Positions 29,352-40,300 of a stretch of 64,000 bases of DNA are shown here, in pieces. The position numbers and the translations under genes are program-made. Source of the DNA: Haemophilus parainfluenzae (GTDB lineage: Bacteria; Pseudomonadota; Gammaproteobacteria; Enterobacterales; Pasteurellaceae); contig NZ_CP063117.1 in assembly GCF_014931375.1 (NCBI RefSeq), positions 1,488,501 through 1,552,500 of the forward strand, read 5' to 3'. Position 1 is the stretch's first letter; every line of letters begins with the position of its first letter. Under the pieces are notes generated by a model. The model worked only from the letters and a program-made list of their open reading frames with translations. It did no database searches and had not been told where the DNA came from.

Positions 29352-29912
29352 ATGAACGTCACGGTTTATTGCGGTGCAAGTTTAGGCAATGATTCTGCCT
29401 ATCAGGCTGCCGCAGAAAAATTAGGAAAATGGATTGCTGATGGCCAACGTACTTTAGTTTATGGTGGTGGAAAATTGGGATTAATGGGCGTGGTTGCAGA
29501 TACTGTGCTCGCTCATCAAGGCAAAGTAATTGGCATTATCCCTCAATTTTTACAAGACAGAGAAGTTTCACATCCTAATTTAACCAAGACCGTGGTGGTT
29601 GAAAGCATGTCTGAGCGAAAAAATAAAATGGTTGAGCTTGGCGATGCTTATGTTGCCTTGCCTGGCGGACCTGGCACTTTAGAAGAAATTGCTGAAGTGA
29701 TTTCTTGGGCTAGAATTGGAAAAAATAACAATCCTTGTATTCTATTTAATGAAAAGGGTTATTTCGATTCATTAAAGTCCTTTTTTAGCCATATGGTGAA
29801 AGAAGGCTTTTTTACTCAAGGTGATTTTGAGAAAATTTTATTCTCGAATGATCTTCAAGAAATCGAAAGCTTTATTGAACACTATCAACCTCCAGCATTA
29901 AGAACATATTAA
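29352..29912 (+). CDS. LOG-family nucleoside 5'-monophosphate phosphoribohydrolase
   Basis: The 186 residues belong to the LOG (Lonely Guy, TIGR00730) family, which cleaves base from cytokinin-type nucleotides; members outside plants act on AMP-like substrates. The motifs YCGASLGND, VYGGGKLGLMG, ESMSERKNKM and the active-site PGGPGTLEEIAE are all present. It starts one base after the topA stop, so it is probably cotranscribed. The natural bacterial substrate is unclear. Confidence 0.9.
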   Translation: MNVTVYCGASLGNDSAYQAAAEKLGKWIADGQRTLVYGGGKLGLMGVVADTVLAHQGKVIGIIPQFLQDREVSHPNLTKTVVVESMSERKNKMVELGDAYVALPGGPGTLEEIAEVISWARIGKNNNPCILFNEKGYFDSLKSFFSHMVKEGFFTQGDFEKILFSNDLQEIESFIEHYQPPALRTY

Positions 29913-29943
29913 AAAAGTGCGGTTAAATTTGTCCGCACTTTTT
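29912..29943. terminator. Bidirectional terminator from an inverted uptake pair
   Basis: AAAAAGTGCGG (29912-29922) pairs with CCGCACTTTTT (29933-29943), with T runs on both strands between convergent genes. Confidence 0.8.
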
Positions 29944-29949
29944 TTGTGA

Positions 29950-30786
29950 TTAATGGTGATGATGTTCTGGTTTTGGTGGCAGTTTAGCACGCGCTTTACC
30001 AACAGGTAAAATTAACGTTGCGTAATTTGCTGATTGTTGACACACTTTTTGATCTTCAAATGGTTCTTTATGAATCACTTTAAGTTTCCAAATACCTTCA
30101 ATTAATGGGATAAAGTTAACTTTACCTTCACTATCTGTTTTACCTGAAAACGCTTGTGGTTCACGGTGAGATGTCGCTGCTTCCATATCTTTTACGACAA
30201 AGGTATCAGACGTTGCAATAATCGTTTCGCCCGAAAGTGGTTTGTCTTTATAGAAAATTTGCAGAGGGAAAGCTTCGCCCGCTTTAATTGTTTTTGGATC
30301 TTTGAGTGGCACAATTTCAAGTGGTAAACCGATGCGTGTCATTGCCATCTCTGCATTCAATGGTTTCTTACCAACCACAGTAAAGGCTTTACCAAACATT
30401 TGAGTTTGTTCGCAATAGAATGCATTTGGTGTACCTTGTAAGTTATCCATTTTCCAACCTTCATTATTTTGTGACCAGAAAGTGGGTTTATAAGTTGCCG
30501 TTACCCAATATGAACCGTCTTTTAACGGTTTTTCTGATTGATATTGGTAGTTTTCACCTTTTTGTACTAAGGTTTGCATTTCACCATCTTGATTGATGAG
30601 TTCCATCGGTGGAAAAATAGCAAGACGTTTTTCAGGAATTCTTTCAACGTAAGGGTAGTCACCATAAGCTAAATCAGCTTTTAAAACGGAATTGGAAGCA
30701 AGTTGTGCCGGTGTTGCAACCCAAACTTCATGAGCTTGCGCGAGCGCAGAGAAACCAAGTAGTGTTGCAATTAATGTTTTTTTCAT
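29950..30786 (-). CDS. Periplasmic DUF4198 protein with terminal His tract
   Basis: This is an exported protein of 278 residues: a signal peptide ([18 protein letters not shown], about 1-18), then HEVWV at the mature N-terminus, and a DUF4198 beta-rich body whose second half (from about 165) resembles a carboxypeptidase-regulatory or SpaA-like fold with [13 protein letters not shown]. The C-terminus is [11 protein letters not shown]4198 proteins are often tied to metal import, including NikK of Pasteurellaceae nickel systems, and the His tail and mature N-terminal His suggest nickel, cobalt or zinc binding. No transporter lies beside it here. A CRP-type site lies about 104 bases upstream. Confidence 0.8.
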   Translation of the reverse strand: MKKTLIATLLGFSALAQAHEVWVATPAQLASNSVLKADLAYGDYPYVERIPEKRLAIFPPMELINQDGEMQTLVQKGENYQYQSEKPLKDGSYWVTATYKPTFWSQNNEGWKMDNLQGTPNAFYCEQTQMFGKAFTVVGKKPLNAEMAMTRIGLPLEIVPLKDPKTIKAGEAFPLQIFYKDKPLSGETIIATSDTFVVKDMEAATSHREPQAFSGKTDSEGKVNFIPLIEGIWKLKVIHKEPFEDQKVCQQSANYATLILPVGKARAKLPPKPEHHHH

Positions 30787-30889
30787 TGTCTTTCCTTTTT
30801 AATTAATAAATCAATTTATAGAAAGTCTTCGATAGGGCGGATGAGTATAGCGAAAAAGAAATAATGAGACGAATAGAAAAAGTTGATTT

Positions 30890-30905
30890 TGTGAGAAACT
30901 TCACA
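30890..30905 (-). promoter_or_regulatory. CRP site upstream of the DUF4198 gene
   Basis: TGTGAGAAACTTCACA is a perfect match to the CRP half-sites TGTGA-N6-TCACA. It lies about 104 bases before the DUF4198 start, a usual position for activation. Confidence 0.65.
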
Positions 30906-30913
30906 TTTTTTTA

Positions 30914-30959
30914 ACAAAAAAGTGCGGTCATTAAAACGATTGTTTTTTTGACCGCACTT
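30914..30959 (-). terminator. uspE terminator
   Basis: AAGTGCGGTCA (30920-30930) pairs with TGACCGCACTT (30949-30959); on the minus strand a run of six T follows. Confidence 0.75.
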
Positions 30960-30985
30960 AATTTTAAATTAAAGGCTAAATTGGC

Positions 30986-31909
30986 TTATTTTTTAGAAGG
31001 TTTAATAGCTAATAGGTTACAGCTTAATTTACTAATCACATGTTCCGCTGTATTACCTAATAACGCTGCAGATAGACCCGTTCTTCCCACTGTACCTAAA
31101 ATCACTAATTCAGCTTCAATTTCTTTCGCCACTTCAGGAATCACTTCTTCAGGGAAACCTTCGCGTACGTGGGTATGATCTTCATCAATACCAAATTTTT
31201 GACGTAAGGCTTTCATATTGATGAGGTGTTGCCCACGAATGCCATTTTCATAACCTGAAGTATTAAATTCAGGTAAATCAATCGCCATATTAATTGGCGC
31301 AACAGGGTAGGCCGCCACTAAATGTACGTTACCACGGTTTAAGTTTTCCGCTAAATTCATACCCGTTGAAACTAATTCTTGGTTGAATTCATCTTGATAT
31401 TCTTGTTCACCCGATACATTCACTGCGATTAAAATGCGGCGTTGATGTTTCCAGTCACCATCACGCACCATTAATACTGGAATTGGACATTTACGTAATA
31501 ATTGCCAATCTACTGGTGTGAAAATCAGTGAAGTGAAGCTTTCTTCATCTTTGGTGTATTTTACAACGAGGTCATATTGATTTTTTTCAACTTCTTCACG
31601 AATTGCATCCGCTTCATTGCTGCTCCATACAATGTGAGATTCAAACTCAATTTCTGGATCTGCATATTTATCTAAATAAAATTGTACGGCTTGACGTTGT
31701 TGCTCAATGGCTGTTTCATGCATTTGACTACGTTCTTCTGAAGAAAGAAGTGCAGACATTTCATAAGATAAGTCATAGACACTCAACAAGGTGGTGATTT
31801 TTACTTTTGTTTCATTTTGTTGTTCTTTAACAAGACGAACGGCACGAGCGAGCGCATATTGTTTTTCGTTATCAGGGTTAAGTACAACAAGAATATTATT
31901 AAATTTCAT
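30986..31909 (-). CDS. uspE: Tandem universal stress protein E
   Basis: This is a two-domain universal stress protein of 307 residues, with Usp folds at about 1-150 and 155-305. The second ends with the nucleotide-binding-like VILGTVGRTGLSAALLGNTAEHVI. In E. coli, UspE supports motility, oxidative-stress resistance and cell aggregation. It lies downstream of fnr on the same strand, as in E. coli, but a strong terminator follows fnr, so it probably uses its own promoter in the 136-base gap. Confidence 0.93.
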   Translation of the reverse strand: MKFNNILVVLNPDNEKQYALARAVRLVKEQQNETKVKITTLLSVYDLSYEMSALLSSEERSQMHETAIEQQRQAVQFYLDKYADPEIEFESHIVWSSNEADAIREEVEKNQYDLVVKYTKDEESFTSLIFTPVDWQLLRKCPIPVLMVRDGDWKHQRRILIAVNVSGEQEYQDEFNQELVSTGMNLAENLNRGNVHLVAAYPVAPINMAIDLPEFNTSGYENGIRGQHLINMKALRQKFGIDEDHTHVREGFPEEVIPEVAKEIEAELVILGTVGRTGLSAALLGNTAEHVISKLSCNLLAIKPSKK

Positions 31910-32017
31910 AAAGCCTCCAAGACATGAGATATCAATAGGATAGAAAAGATTTTAAGTGATGACAAGAACCTATTATAAAAAAAGTGATTTTGTACAAGTT
32001 TTTTGTCTCAAATACTA

Positions 32018-32043
32018 AAAAAGCGTGAAAACTCACGCTTTTT
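32018..32043 (-). terminator. fnr terminator
   Basis: AAAAAGCGTGA (32018-32028) and TCACGCTTTTT (32033-32043) form a perfect stem with a four-base loop directly after the fnr stop. T runs occur on both strands. Confidence 0.9.
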
Positions 32044-32045
32044 AT

Positions 32046-32819
32046 CTATTCCACTAACTGGATTTTGGTTTTATGTACACCTGTTAAATCAATCAAGGCA
32101 TTAATATCATTAATGGTAATGTATTTACCTTGAACAGAGAGTACACCTAATTTTTGGAAACGACCGAGCAAACGACTGATCGTCTCAACAGTTAGGCCGA
32201 GGTAATTACCAATATCGCTGCGAGTCATGGTTAAACGGAATTCTTTCGCTGAGAAACCTCGAGCAGAATAGCGTTTAGATAGGTTATGGATGAATGCGGC
32301 TAAACGTTCTTCAGCATTCATTTTAGACAGTAATAAAATCATTTCTTGATCGCTTTTGATTTCACTACTCATTAAACGCATAATTTGCTGACGAAGCTTA
32401 GGCATTTTGCCGGATAGGTCATCTAAGATATCAAAGGGAATTTCACATACCATAGCGGTTTCCAATGCTTGTGCAAAACTTGGATGTTGCATATTCGTGA
32501 TAGCATCAAAGCCCACTAAATCGCCTGGTAAGTGAAAAGAGGTAATTTGTTCTTCGCCCGCTTCACTAATGGTATAAGTTTTAATGGTACCGGAACGAAT
32601 CGCATAAATAGAATTAAGCGTGTCGCCCGCTTTAAAAAGGACTTGAGATTTTTGTATAGGCTTTTTACGCTCGATAATATTATCAAGCTGATCAAGCTCA
32701 TGTTCGTTCAATGTGAAAGGAATACAAAGTTGACTAATGCTGCAATCCTGGCAATGAATCGCACAACCACCAGATTGAACTCTGCGCCCTGATTTGGTTT
32801 CTGAAACGAAATTCTTCAT
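32046..32819 (-). CDS. fnr: Fumarate/nitrate reduction regulator FNR
   Basis: FNR is the oxygen-sensing CRP-family regulator that switches on anaerobic respiration. The 257 residues have N-terminal cluster cysteines in [14 protein letters not shown] plus a further Cys near residue 119 (MVCEI), giving the four 4Fe-4S ligands, a cyclic-nucleotide-like beta roll, a dimer helix and a C-terminal HTH with [13 protein letters not shown] (E-SR contacts to TTGAT). An FNR-like half-palindrome lies upstream, suggesting autoregulation. Confidence 0.97.
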   Translation of the reverse strand: MKNFVSETKSGRRVQSGGCAIHCQDCSISQLCIPFTLNEHELDQLDNIIERKKPIQKSQVLFKAGDTLNSIYAIRSGTIKTYTISEAGEEQITSFHLPGDLVGFDAITNMQHPSFAQALETAMVCEIPFDILDDLSGKMPKLRQQIMRLMSSEIKSDQEMILLLSKMNAEERLAAFIHNLSKRYSARGFSAKEFRLTMTRSDIGNYLGLTVETISRLLGRFQKLGVLSVQGKYITINDINALIDLTGVHKTKIQLVE

Positions 32820-32851
32820 TAGTTCCTCAAATCGATAAATATAGTGTAAAA

Positions 32852-32865
32852 TTGATCTAACGCAA
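32852..32865 (-). promoter_or_regulatory. FNR-like site upstream of fnr
   Basis: TTGATCTAACGCAA matches TTGAT-N4-ATCAA at 8 of 10 specified positions, 33 bases before the fnr start. It could mediate negative autoregulation, as known in E. coli, and it also lies between fnr and the divergent small gene. Confidence 0.45.
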
Positions 32866-32917
32866 TTATTCTACCACTAAATAGTCAATTTAAGAAGTTA
32901 TCTACGAGTAAATAGGT

Positions 32918-33016
32918 ATGGCAGCAGAAAAATTAACCAAAAAACGTTTAATACAAATTATTATCATGTTGATTATTTTGGTCAGTGCATTTGTTTGGCG
33001 ATATATATTGCAATAA
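32918..33016 (+). CDS. Small membrane peptide, 32 residues, unrecognised
   Basis: An ATG at 32918 opens a 32-codon frame: basic N-terminus (MAAEKLTKKR), a single hydrophobic segment of about 20 residues containing LIQIIIMLIILVSAFVW, then RYILQ and a TAA stop. The layout is that of a single-pass inner-membrane peptide with positive-inside orientation. A weak ribosome-binding site (TAGGT) lies just before the ATG. It is divergent from fnr and ends 35 bases before a strong terminator, which supports a real transcript. I do not recognise the family. Enterobacterial small membrane proteins of similar layout exist, but homology cannot be claimed. Confidence 0.6.
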   Translation: MAAEKLTKKRLIQIIIMLIILVSAFVWRYILQ

Positions 33017-33051
33017 GTGCGGTCAAATTTTTGATTGTTTTGAGAAGAAAA

Positions 33052-33077
33052 AAAGAGCCACGATTTTGTGGCTCTTT
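33052..33077. terminator. Bidirectional terminator
   Basis: AAAGAGCCAC (33052-33061) and GTGGCTCTTT (33068-33077) form a 10-bp perfect stem, between the small membrane peptide gene and the convergent adhesin gene. Confidence 0.9.
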
Positions 33078-33097
33078 GTTTTAACATGTAAGTCAGA

Positions 33098-34834
33098 TTA
33101 CCATTCGTAACCGACACCCGCACCCACAGTAAATTGACCGCGAGTATCTGCAGCACCATTTACGTTGGTTGACCAGTGACCGTTATCAGAGTTACGAGAT
33201 GCTTTAATTGCGATCGCGCTTTCACCACGGTGATGAGCGACCCCAGTTGACACCATGCTCTTTCCATCTTTACGTGCAGATGGAGCAGAAGCGATTGCAG
33301 CAACACCAGCAATACCAGCACGAGTTTTGCGATCAACTTTGTTCACTTTATTATCAACATAACGTTTGTTTGCTGCATCAGTTGGGGCTTTTGGATCCGC
33401 AACATTAGTGATGTTTTTATCACCTGCATTAATGCCATTCTGATTGATTTGAACGCTTGAATTATTGACAGTGTAAGAATCCGCCTTGATGTCTTTTGCT
33501 GTACTAACAGTATAAGTTTTCACTTGGTTAGCATCATCATAAGCTTCTTCTACATTAATATTATCGCCCGCTTTTACTTTTACGTCAGACGTACGCACGC
33601 GAATATTATCAATACGCGTTTTGTTTTTGCCTACTTGGTCTGCAACCATATAAAGTTGAGAACCGTTAATTGCATCGGTAGAAGTGGCAGAAATTTCACC
33701 TGCACTTACGTTAATAATTTGACGTGTATGTGGCGTAATAGTTACTGTACGACCTGGAGTTGAGTGATCTGGTGGAGTGTAAGTTTCAGTTTTGTCTGAA
33801 CCAACAGAAACAACGGCTATATTATTACTGTTACCAGCAAAACCACTATATGTAATACCGTTGACGGTTGCCGTGGTTACGTTTGTTGCTGAACGAGTAA
33901 TAGTGCCAGAGCCTAAGGCAACAGAGTTATCATCTTTTGCATAAGAGTCTTTCGATAAGGCTACGCTTTTTTCGCCTTTAGCATTAGCTGAATCGCCTAG
34001 TGCAGTAGACCATTTACCTGTAGATGTTGCTGATGCACCAATAGCAACAGCAGAGCCGCCTGTAACAGTTGAATCGTTACCAATCGCTACAGCTGAATCG
34101 CCAGAGGCTACAGAACCAGTACCTACAGCCAATGAGCTTGTACCACTAGCATTGGCTTGTGAACCATAAGCATTACTATTTTGACCACTTGCTTTTGCCG
34201 CTTGACCAATTGCAATAGTTTCGTTTGCTAATGCACTAGCAGCAGTACCAATTGCAGTAGCATTAGCTGAACTTGCAGTAGCATTGAAGCCAATTACAGT
34301 TGCATTTGTGGTTGTATCATCAGTAACTTTATTGTCTTTACCTACAGCAAGAATATTTTTACCTACAACGTTATTGTTTAAACCAAATATGGCAACTGAT
34401 TCTGTATTGGCATCTGCTGTTCTCGTTTCTTTAGGAGTTTCGTTATTATATTTTCCTGCGATATTATTGGCACCAAACCCCACTGAGCTGTCAGCATAAA
34501 TTTTATTCGCATCACCAAAACTTTGTGTTTGTTTACCATATGCATCATTGCCATCACCAAATGCATTTGCATGTTGACCTTTTACAAGATTTTGGTTACC
34601 AAAAGCTGAACTAGAACCTTGATCCTGTGGTGCAGCAATAGAATAAACGTGGTTATCCTGACCGATAGTGGTATGGCTTGGGCTCTCAACATTAGTATCG
34701 TCAGCTGAATTTGTAAAAGCAGATGAGCCAGAGTAGTCCACATTTGGATTTGGCGTAGTTGTTACAGCATTCGCTACAGCAACATTCACCCCAATAATTA
34801 ATGCCGTGATAGCATTAAATTTAAAATTTTTCAT
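33098..34834 (-). CDS. YadA-like trimeric autotransporter adhesin, short form
   Basis: This is a second type Vc autotransporter, 578 residues. Here the signal peptide is conventional (MKNFKFNAITALIIGVNVAVANA, cut near residue 23) and lacks the extended ESPR of the other adhesin at 15656. YadA head repeats run from about 80 to 310 (for example AIGNDSTVTGGSAVAIGAS), then a neck (RQIINVSAGEI-DAINGSQLY), a short stalk, KRYVDNKVNKVDRK coiled coil and the YadA anchor ending GAGVGYEW. The terminal aromatic is required for outer-membrane assembly in this family. The C-terminal third resembles the first adhesin; heads differ. Target receptor unknown. Confidence 0.92.
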   Translation of the reverse strand: MKNFKFNAITALIIGVNVAVANAVTTTPNPNVDYSGSSAFTNSADDTNVESPSHTTIGQDNHVYSIAAPQDQGSSSAFGNQNLVKGQHANAFGDGNDAYGKQTQSFGDANKIYADSSVGFGANNIAGKYNNETPKETRTADANTESVAIFGLNNNVVGKNILAVGKDNKVTDDTTTNATVIGFNATASSANATAIGTAASALANETIAIGQAAKASGQNSNAYGSQANASGTSSLAVGTGSVASGDSAVAIGNDSTVTGGSAVAIGASATSTGKWSTALGDSANAKGEKSVALSKDSYAKDDNSVALGSGTITRSATNVTTATVNGITYSGFAGNSNNIAVVSVGSDKTETYTPPDHSTPGRTVTITPHTRQIINVSAGEISATSTDAINGSQLYMVADQVGKNKTRIDNIRVRTSDVKVKAGDNINVEEAYDDANQVKTYTVSTAKDIKADSYTVNNSSVQINQNGINAGDKNITNVADPKAPTDAANKRYVDNKVNKVDRKTRAGIAGVAAIASAPSARKDGKSMVSTGVAHHRGESAIAIKASRNSDNGHWSTNVNGAADTRGQFTVGAGVGYEW

Positions 34835-35260
34835 AATGTCCTCGCTTGAGTTTCTTCTTTAATTACATAAATGTGATAAAAGAATTTCATTAGAGCAGTG
34901 TAAATATACATAAATACTATAATAGGACGCATTGAAGAATGGATTAACTATATGATTTGTAATGTCTTATTAGAGATTGCAAATGTCATTTTTCTCTATT
35001 CAGTAAACGATTGCGTACCCAGGCAACGATTATAGATAGGTTTTTTTGCATAGAAAAGTAAATGAGTATGGTTATTTTGTAAAGAATTGTAAATTTTGTC
35101 TGAATATTGTTCGATTATTAGAAAATATATTTCCTTATTTTAGTTAAGGATATTTTAAATTTAAAAAGAGCGGTCAATTTGCAAGAAGATTTTCAAGATT
35201 GAGAAAAAATCCTGTATAATCTCAGAAATTTTTTGTTCAATTTTAAGCTTTTGTAACCGA
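34835..35260 (+). promoter_or_regulatory. AT-rich intergenic region with mukF promoter
   Basis: These 426 bases separate the divergent adhesin and mukF genes. A -10 element TATAAT (35215-35220), with a poor -35 match TTTCAA (35191-35196) 18 bp upstream, fits transcription of mukF. No other gene is visible. The part nearest the adhesin is very AT-rich and shares short words (ATTTGTAAT/ATTGTAAATTT) with the region before the other adhesin, too short to name a site. Confidence 0.5.
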
Positions 35261-36595
35261 ATGATCGAAACCTCACAAACTATTCCTGAACTCGTCTCAT
35301 GGGCGAAAGAGCGGGAATTTTCGTTAAATCTGCCGACAGAGCGCTTAGTGTTTTTGCTGGCAATCGCCATCTATAACAACGAACGTTTGGACGGTGAGAT
35401 GCTAGAAGCAGATTTAGTGGATATTTTCCGCCATACAGCCAATGCCTTTGACCAATCAACGGATGCGATTGCCACCCGTGCCAATAATGCTATCAATGAA
35501 TTGGTAAAACAGCGTTTTCTTAATCGTTTCAGTAGTGAATTTACCGAAGGACTTTCCATTTATCGTCTCACCCCACTAGGTGTTGGCGTATCAGATTATT
35601 ATATTCGTCAGCGTGAATTTTCTGCGTTGCGTCTTTCTGTGCAGCTTTCTATTGTAGCTGATGAAATTCAGCGTGCATCCGATGCTGCAGAAGAAGGTGC
35701 TGCAAAAGGGGAGAATGAGCACTTTTGGCGCCGTAATGTTTTCGCTCCGTTAAAATATTCTGTGGCAGAGATTTTCGATAGTATTGATTTATCACAACGT
35801 GTGATGGATGAAAATCAGCAAAGCATTAAAGAAGAAATTGCGAATTTACTTACCAAAGATTGGCAGGCAGCAATTTCTAGTTGTGAACGTTTATTAGATG
35901 AAACTTCAGGCAATTTACGTGAGTTACAAGACACCTTAAATGCAGCAGGTGATAAGTTACAGGCACAATTATTACGTATTCAAGATTGTGTGATAGGCCA
36001 TGATGAGCTGTATTTTATTGAACAATTAATTACTGATTTGCAATCCAAGCTAGACCGCATTATTAGCTGGGGACAACAAGCCATTGATTTATGGATTGGT
36101 TATGACCGTCACGTGCATAAATTTATCCGTACCGCCATTGATATGGATAAAAACCGCGTATTCTCACAACGCTTACGTAATTCTATCCATAGTTACTTCG
36201 ATCATCCTTGGTTCTTGTGGACAGCTCAAGCGGAACGTTTGGTCGATCTGCGTGATGAAGAAATGGTATTACGTGAAGATGATGCATTGGGCGAATTACC
36301 TGAAGAGTTGCAATATGAATCTTTGGCGGATTTACATGATCAAATCGTCGAACATATGCAAAGCTTATTAATTCAATACCGTGAAAATAATCGTCCAATT
36401 GATTTGAGCTTAGTCTTAAAAGAACAATTAGAAGCTTATCCGCTTTCCCGTCATTTTGATGTAGCACGTATTATTGTGGATCAAGCAGTGCGTTTAGGTA
36501 TGGCAAATGATGATTTAGCCGGTATTTATCCGCAATGGCAGGAAATTAACGATTACGGCGCAGAAGTGCAAGCGCATGTAATTGATAAATATTAA
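35261..36595 (+). CDS. mukF: Chromosome partition protein MukF (kleisin)
   Basis: MukF is the kleisin subunit of the MukBEF condensin that organises and segregates the chromosome. The 444 residues have an N-terminal winged-helix dimerisation domain (about 1-115), a helical middle domain and a C-terminal winged helix that binds the MukB head. It opens the mukF-mukE-mukB operon. The ATG at 35261 has no strong ribosome-binding site (GTAACCGA upstream) but matches the family N-terminus ([20 protein letters not shown]). Confidence 0.96.
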   Translation: MIETSQTIPELVSWAKEREFSLNLPTERLVFLLAIAIYNNERLDGEMLEADLVDIFRHTANAFDQSTDAIATRANNAINELVKQRFLNRFSSEFTEGLSIYRLTPLGVGVSDYYIRQREFSALRLSVQLSIVADEIQRASDAAEEGAAKGENEHFWRRNVFAPLKYSVAEIFDSIDLSQRVMDENQQSIKEEIANLLTKDWQAAISSCERLLDETSGNLRELQDTLNAAGDKLQAQLLRIQDCVIGHDELYFIEQLITDLQSKLDRIISWGQQAIDLWIGYDRHVHKFIRTAIDMDKNRVFSQRLRNSIHSYFDHPWFLWTAQAERLVDLRDEEMVLREDDALGELPEELQYESLADLHDQIVEHMQSLLIQYRENNRPIDLSLVLKEQLEAYPLSRHFDVARIIVDQAVRLGMANDDLAGIYPQWQEINDYGAEVQAHVIDKY

Positions 36596-36641
36596 TTTCG
36601 TGGCTTACCCAAAAACGAATTCATAAAATGAGAAATTAACC

Positions 36642-37394
36642 ATGACAGATATTCAAGATGTAATTTCCCCGAAATTGGCAAATGCCATTGCAAATCCTAT
36701 TTTCCCGACAGTGGACAGCTTGTTGCGTTCAGGTCGTCATATCAGCACAGATCAATTAGATAACCATGCTTTTTTAATGGATTTCCAAAATGAGTTGGAT
36801 GGTTTTTATCGTCGTTACAATGTGGAATTGATTCGTGCTCCAGAAGGCTTTTTCTATTTACGTCCGAAAGCGACGACGTTAATTGCCCGTTCAGTGCTTT
36901 CCGAATTAGAAATGTTGGTAGGAAAAGTGCTTTGCTATCTATATTTAAGTCCAGAGCGTTTGGCACAGCAAGGTATCTTCAGTACGCAAGAAGTCTATGA
37001 TGAATTACTGAATTTAGCAGACGAAGGCAAATTGTTGAAAGCCGTCAATCAACGTTCCAGCGGATCGGATTTGGATAAACAAAAATTAGCTGAAAAAGTG
37101 CGTGCGGCGATCGGTCGTTTACGCCGTTTAGGTATGATTCATACAGTGGGTGAACAACACAGCGGTAAATTTACTATTTCAGAATCAGTTTTCCGTTTTG
37201 GGGCTGAAGTGCGTTCCGGTGATGATCCGTTAGAAGCGCAAGCTCGCTTAATTCGTGATGGGGAAGCCGCAACACCGCAATCTCTCGAATTGGAAAAACA
37301 AGCAAAAGCGGCAAGCAATGCTGATGACCTTGATGATGAAGAAAGTGCGGTCGAAATTGATGAAGAATTTGATGATGCAGGAGAACAAGAATAA
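36642..37394 (+). CDS. mukE: Chromosome partition protein MukE
   Basis: MukE is the KITE-type partner that binds MukF and regulates MukB ATPase cycling. The 250 residues begin with the family core [25 protein letters not shown] at residues 10-34, carry two winged-helix domains and end with a very acidic tail (about 225-250), longer than the E. coli form of about 234 residues. Its stop overlaps the mukB ATG in TAATG, indicating coupled translation. Confidence 0.96.
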   Translation: MTDIQDVISPKLANAIANPIFPTVDSLLRSGRHISTDQLDNHAFLMDFQNELDGFYRRYNVELIRAPEGFFYLRPKATTLIARSVLSELEMLVGKVLCYLYLSPERLAQQGIFSTQEVYDELLNLADEGKLLKAVNQRSSGSDLDKQKLAEKVRAAIGRLRRLGMIHTVGEQHSGKFTISESVFRFGAEVRSGDDPLEAQARLIRDGEAATPQSLELEKQAKAASNADDLDDEESAVEIDEEFDDAGEQE

Positions 37395-40300
37395 TGTCTG
37401 ATGTATTAGAACTTGAAAACGAAATCTATCAAGACGAACCTGAGCAATCAACCGAACAGGTTGAAGAAGAATTTATTGCTCCTGTATTAAACCAACATAA
37501 TGGGGTTGAACGAGGTAAATTCCGTTCACTGACCTTAATTAACTGGAATGGTTTCTTTGCCCGTACCTTTGATTTGGATGAATTAGTGACCACACTTTCA
37601 GGTGGTAACGGTGCCGGTAAATCAACAACCATGGCGGGTTTTGTGACAGCGTTGATTCCAGACTTAACCTTATTACATTTCCGTAATACCACAGAAGCCG
37701 GCTCGACAGGCGGCTCTCGTGATAAAGGTTTGCACGGTAAATTGCGTCCAGGTGTGTGTTATGCGGTATTAGATACCATCAATTCTCGTCACCAACGAAT
37801 TCTCGTGGGTGTACGTCTGCAACAAATTGCGGGTCGAGATAAGAAAGTGGATTTAAAAACGTTCTCGATTCAAGGTGTGGAATTATCCTTAAATCCGACC
37901 GCACTTTTCACTGAAACAGTCGGTGAACGTCAAGCGCGTGTACTCAATTTAAATGAATTAAAAGACAAAATTGAAAATCTTGGTGTGCAATTCAAGCAAT
38001 ATCATTCCATCACCGATTATCACGGCATGATGTTTGATTTAGGTATTATTCCAAAACGCTTACGTAGTGCTTCAGACCGTAGCAAATTCTATAAATTAAT
38101 CGAAGCTTCTTTATACGGTGGTATTTCTAGCGCTATTACCCGTTCTTTACGTGATTACCTATTGCCAGAAAACCTTGGTGTGCGTAAAGCCTTCCAAGAT
38201 ATGGAAAGTGCGTTACGTGAAAACCGCATGACCCTTGAAGCAATTAAAGTTACGCAATCTGACCGTGATTTATTCAAACATTTAATCACTGAAACCACGA
38301 ATTATGTGGCATCAGATTATATGCGTAATGCCAATGAACGCCGCGGCAATATCGAAGCGGCTTTAGGTTTTCGCCGTGATTGGTATAAAGCAAAAGCTGA
38401 GCAAGAGTTATCACAACATCGCTTAATTGACTTAAGCCGTGAAGCAGCTGAATTAGCAGAAAATGAACGCACTTTAGAGGTTGATCATCAAAGTGCGGCT
38501 GATCATCTGAACTTGGTATTAAATGCGTTACGTCATCAAGAAAAAGTATCTCGTTATCAAGAAGATGTGGCTGAGCTTACAGAAAAATTAGAAGAACAAA
38601 AAATGGTTGTGGAAACCGCAACCGAACAGCTTGAAGAAAGCCAAGCACAATTTGAGCAAACTGAACTTGAAATTGACCAAGTACGTGCACAACTTGCGGA
38701 TTATCAACAAGCATTAGATGCTCAACAAACCCGTGCATTGCAATATCAACAAGCGATTGCCGCGCTTGAAAAAGCGAAAACCTTATGTGGTTTAGCGGAT
38801 TTAAGCGTGAAAAATGCGGAAGATTACCATGCGGAATTTGCGGCCCATGCAGAAAGTCTTACTGAGCAAGTGCTTGAGTTAGAGCATAAGATGTCAATTT
38901 CTGAAGCGGCTAAATCACAATTTGATAAAGCCTATCAGTTGGTATGCAAAATTGCTGGCGATATGCCACGTTCCAGTGCTTGGGAAAGTGCTAAAGAATT
39001 ATTACGTGAATATCCAACACAAAAAATTCAAGCACAACAAACCCCGCAATTACGCTCGAAATTACATGAGTTAGAGCAGCGCTATGCTCAACAACAAAAT
39101 GCGGTTAAATTATTGGCTGATTTTAATCAACGTGCTGATTTATCTTTAGAAACCGCTGATGAACTTGAAGCATACCACGCTGAACAAGAAGAACTCATTG
39201 AAAGTTTAAATGAAGAACTTGCTGAGCAAGTAGAAAACCGTTCAACCTTGCGTCAAAAACGTGAAAGTTTGACCGCACTTTACGAAGAAAATGCTCGTAA
39301 AGCACCTGCTTGGTTAACTGCTCAAGCCGCTTTAGAACGCTTACAAGAGCAAAGTGGTGAAACCTTCGAGTATAGCCAAGATGTAATGCATTTTATGCAA
39401 TCACAATTGGTAAAAGAACGTGAACTGACTATTCAACGTGACAATTTAGAAAAACAACGTCAACAATTAGACGAGCAAATCTCTCGTTTAAGCCAACCAG
39501 ATGGTTCTGAAGATGCTCGTCTGAACGTGCTTGCAGAACGTTTTGGTGGGGTATTGCTTTCTGAATTATATGATGATGTACCAATTGAAGATGCACCTTA
39601 TTTCTCGGCACTTTATGGTCCTGCCCGTCATGCTATTGTTGTGCGTGATCTCAACACGGTACGCGAACAATTAGCTAATTTAGAAGATTGTCCAGATGAT
39701 TTATATTTAATCGAAGGTGACCCAAATGCCTTTGATGACAGCGTACTTTCAGCCCAAGAACTTGAAATGGGCGTTGTGGTGCAAGTGTCTGATCGTGAAT
39801 TGCGTTATTCAAAATTCCCGCAAATTCCATTATTCGGCCGTGCTGCACGTGAAAAACATTTAGAAGAATTACAAGCTAAACGTGATGAAATTGCGGAAGA
39901 ATACGCACAAATCGCCTTTGATGTTCAAAAATGTCAACGTTTACACGAACACTTTAGTCAATTTGTTGGCTTACATCTAGCCCTTGCGTTCCAACCAAAT
40001 CCTGAAGAGATGATGGCGGAAATCAATCAAGAGCGTAATGAAATTGATCGTGAGCTCAATCAATTCTCAAGCACAGAACAACAAATTCGCATTAAATTGG
40101 ATAATGCCAAAGAAAAAATGCAATTGTTGAACAAGTTAATGCCACAGCTTAACTTGCTTGCTGATGAAGAATTACTTGATCGCATTGAAGAGTGCCGCGA
40201 ACAATTAGACATCGCAGAGCAAGATGAAAGCTTTATTCGTCAACATGGCGTTGCGTTGTCACAATTAGAGCCGATTGCCAATACCTTACAAAGTGACCCA

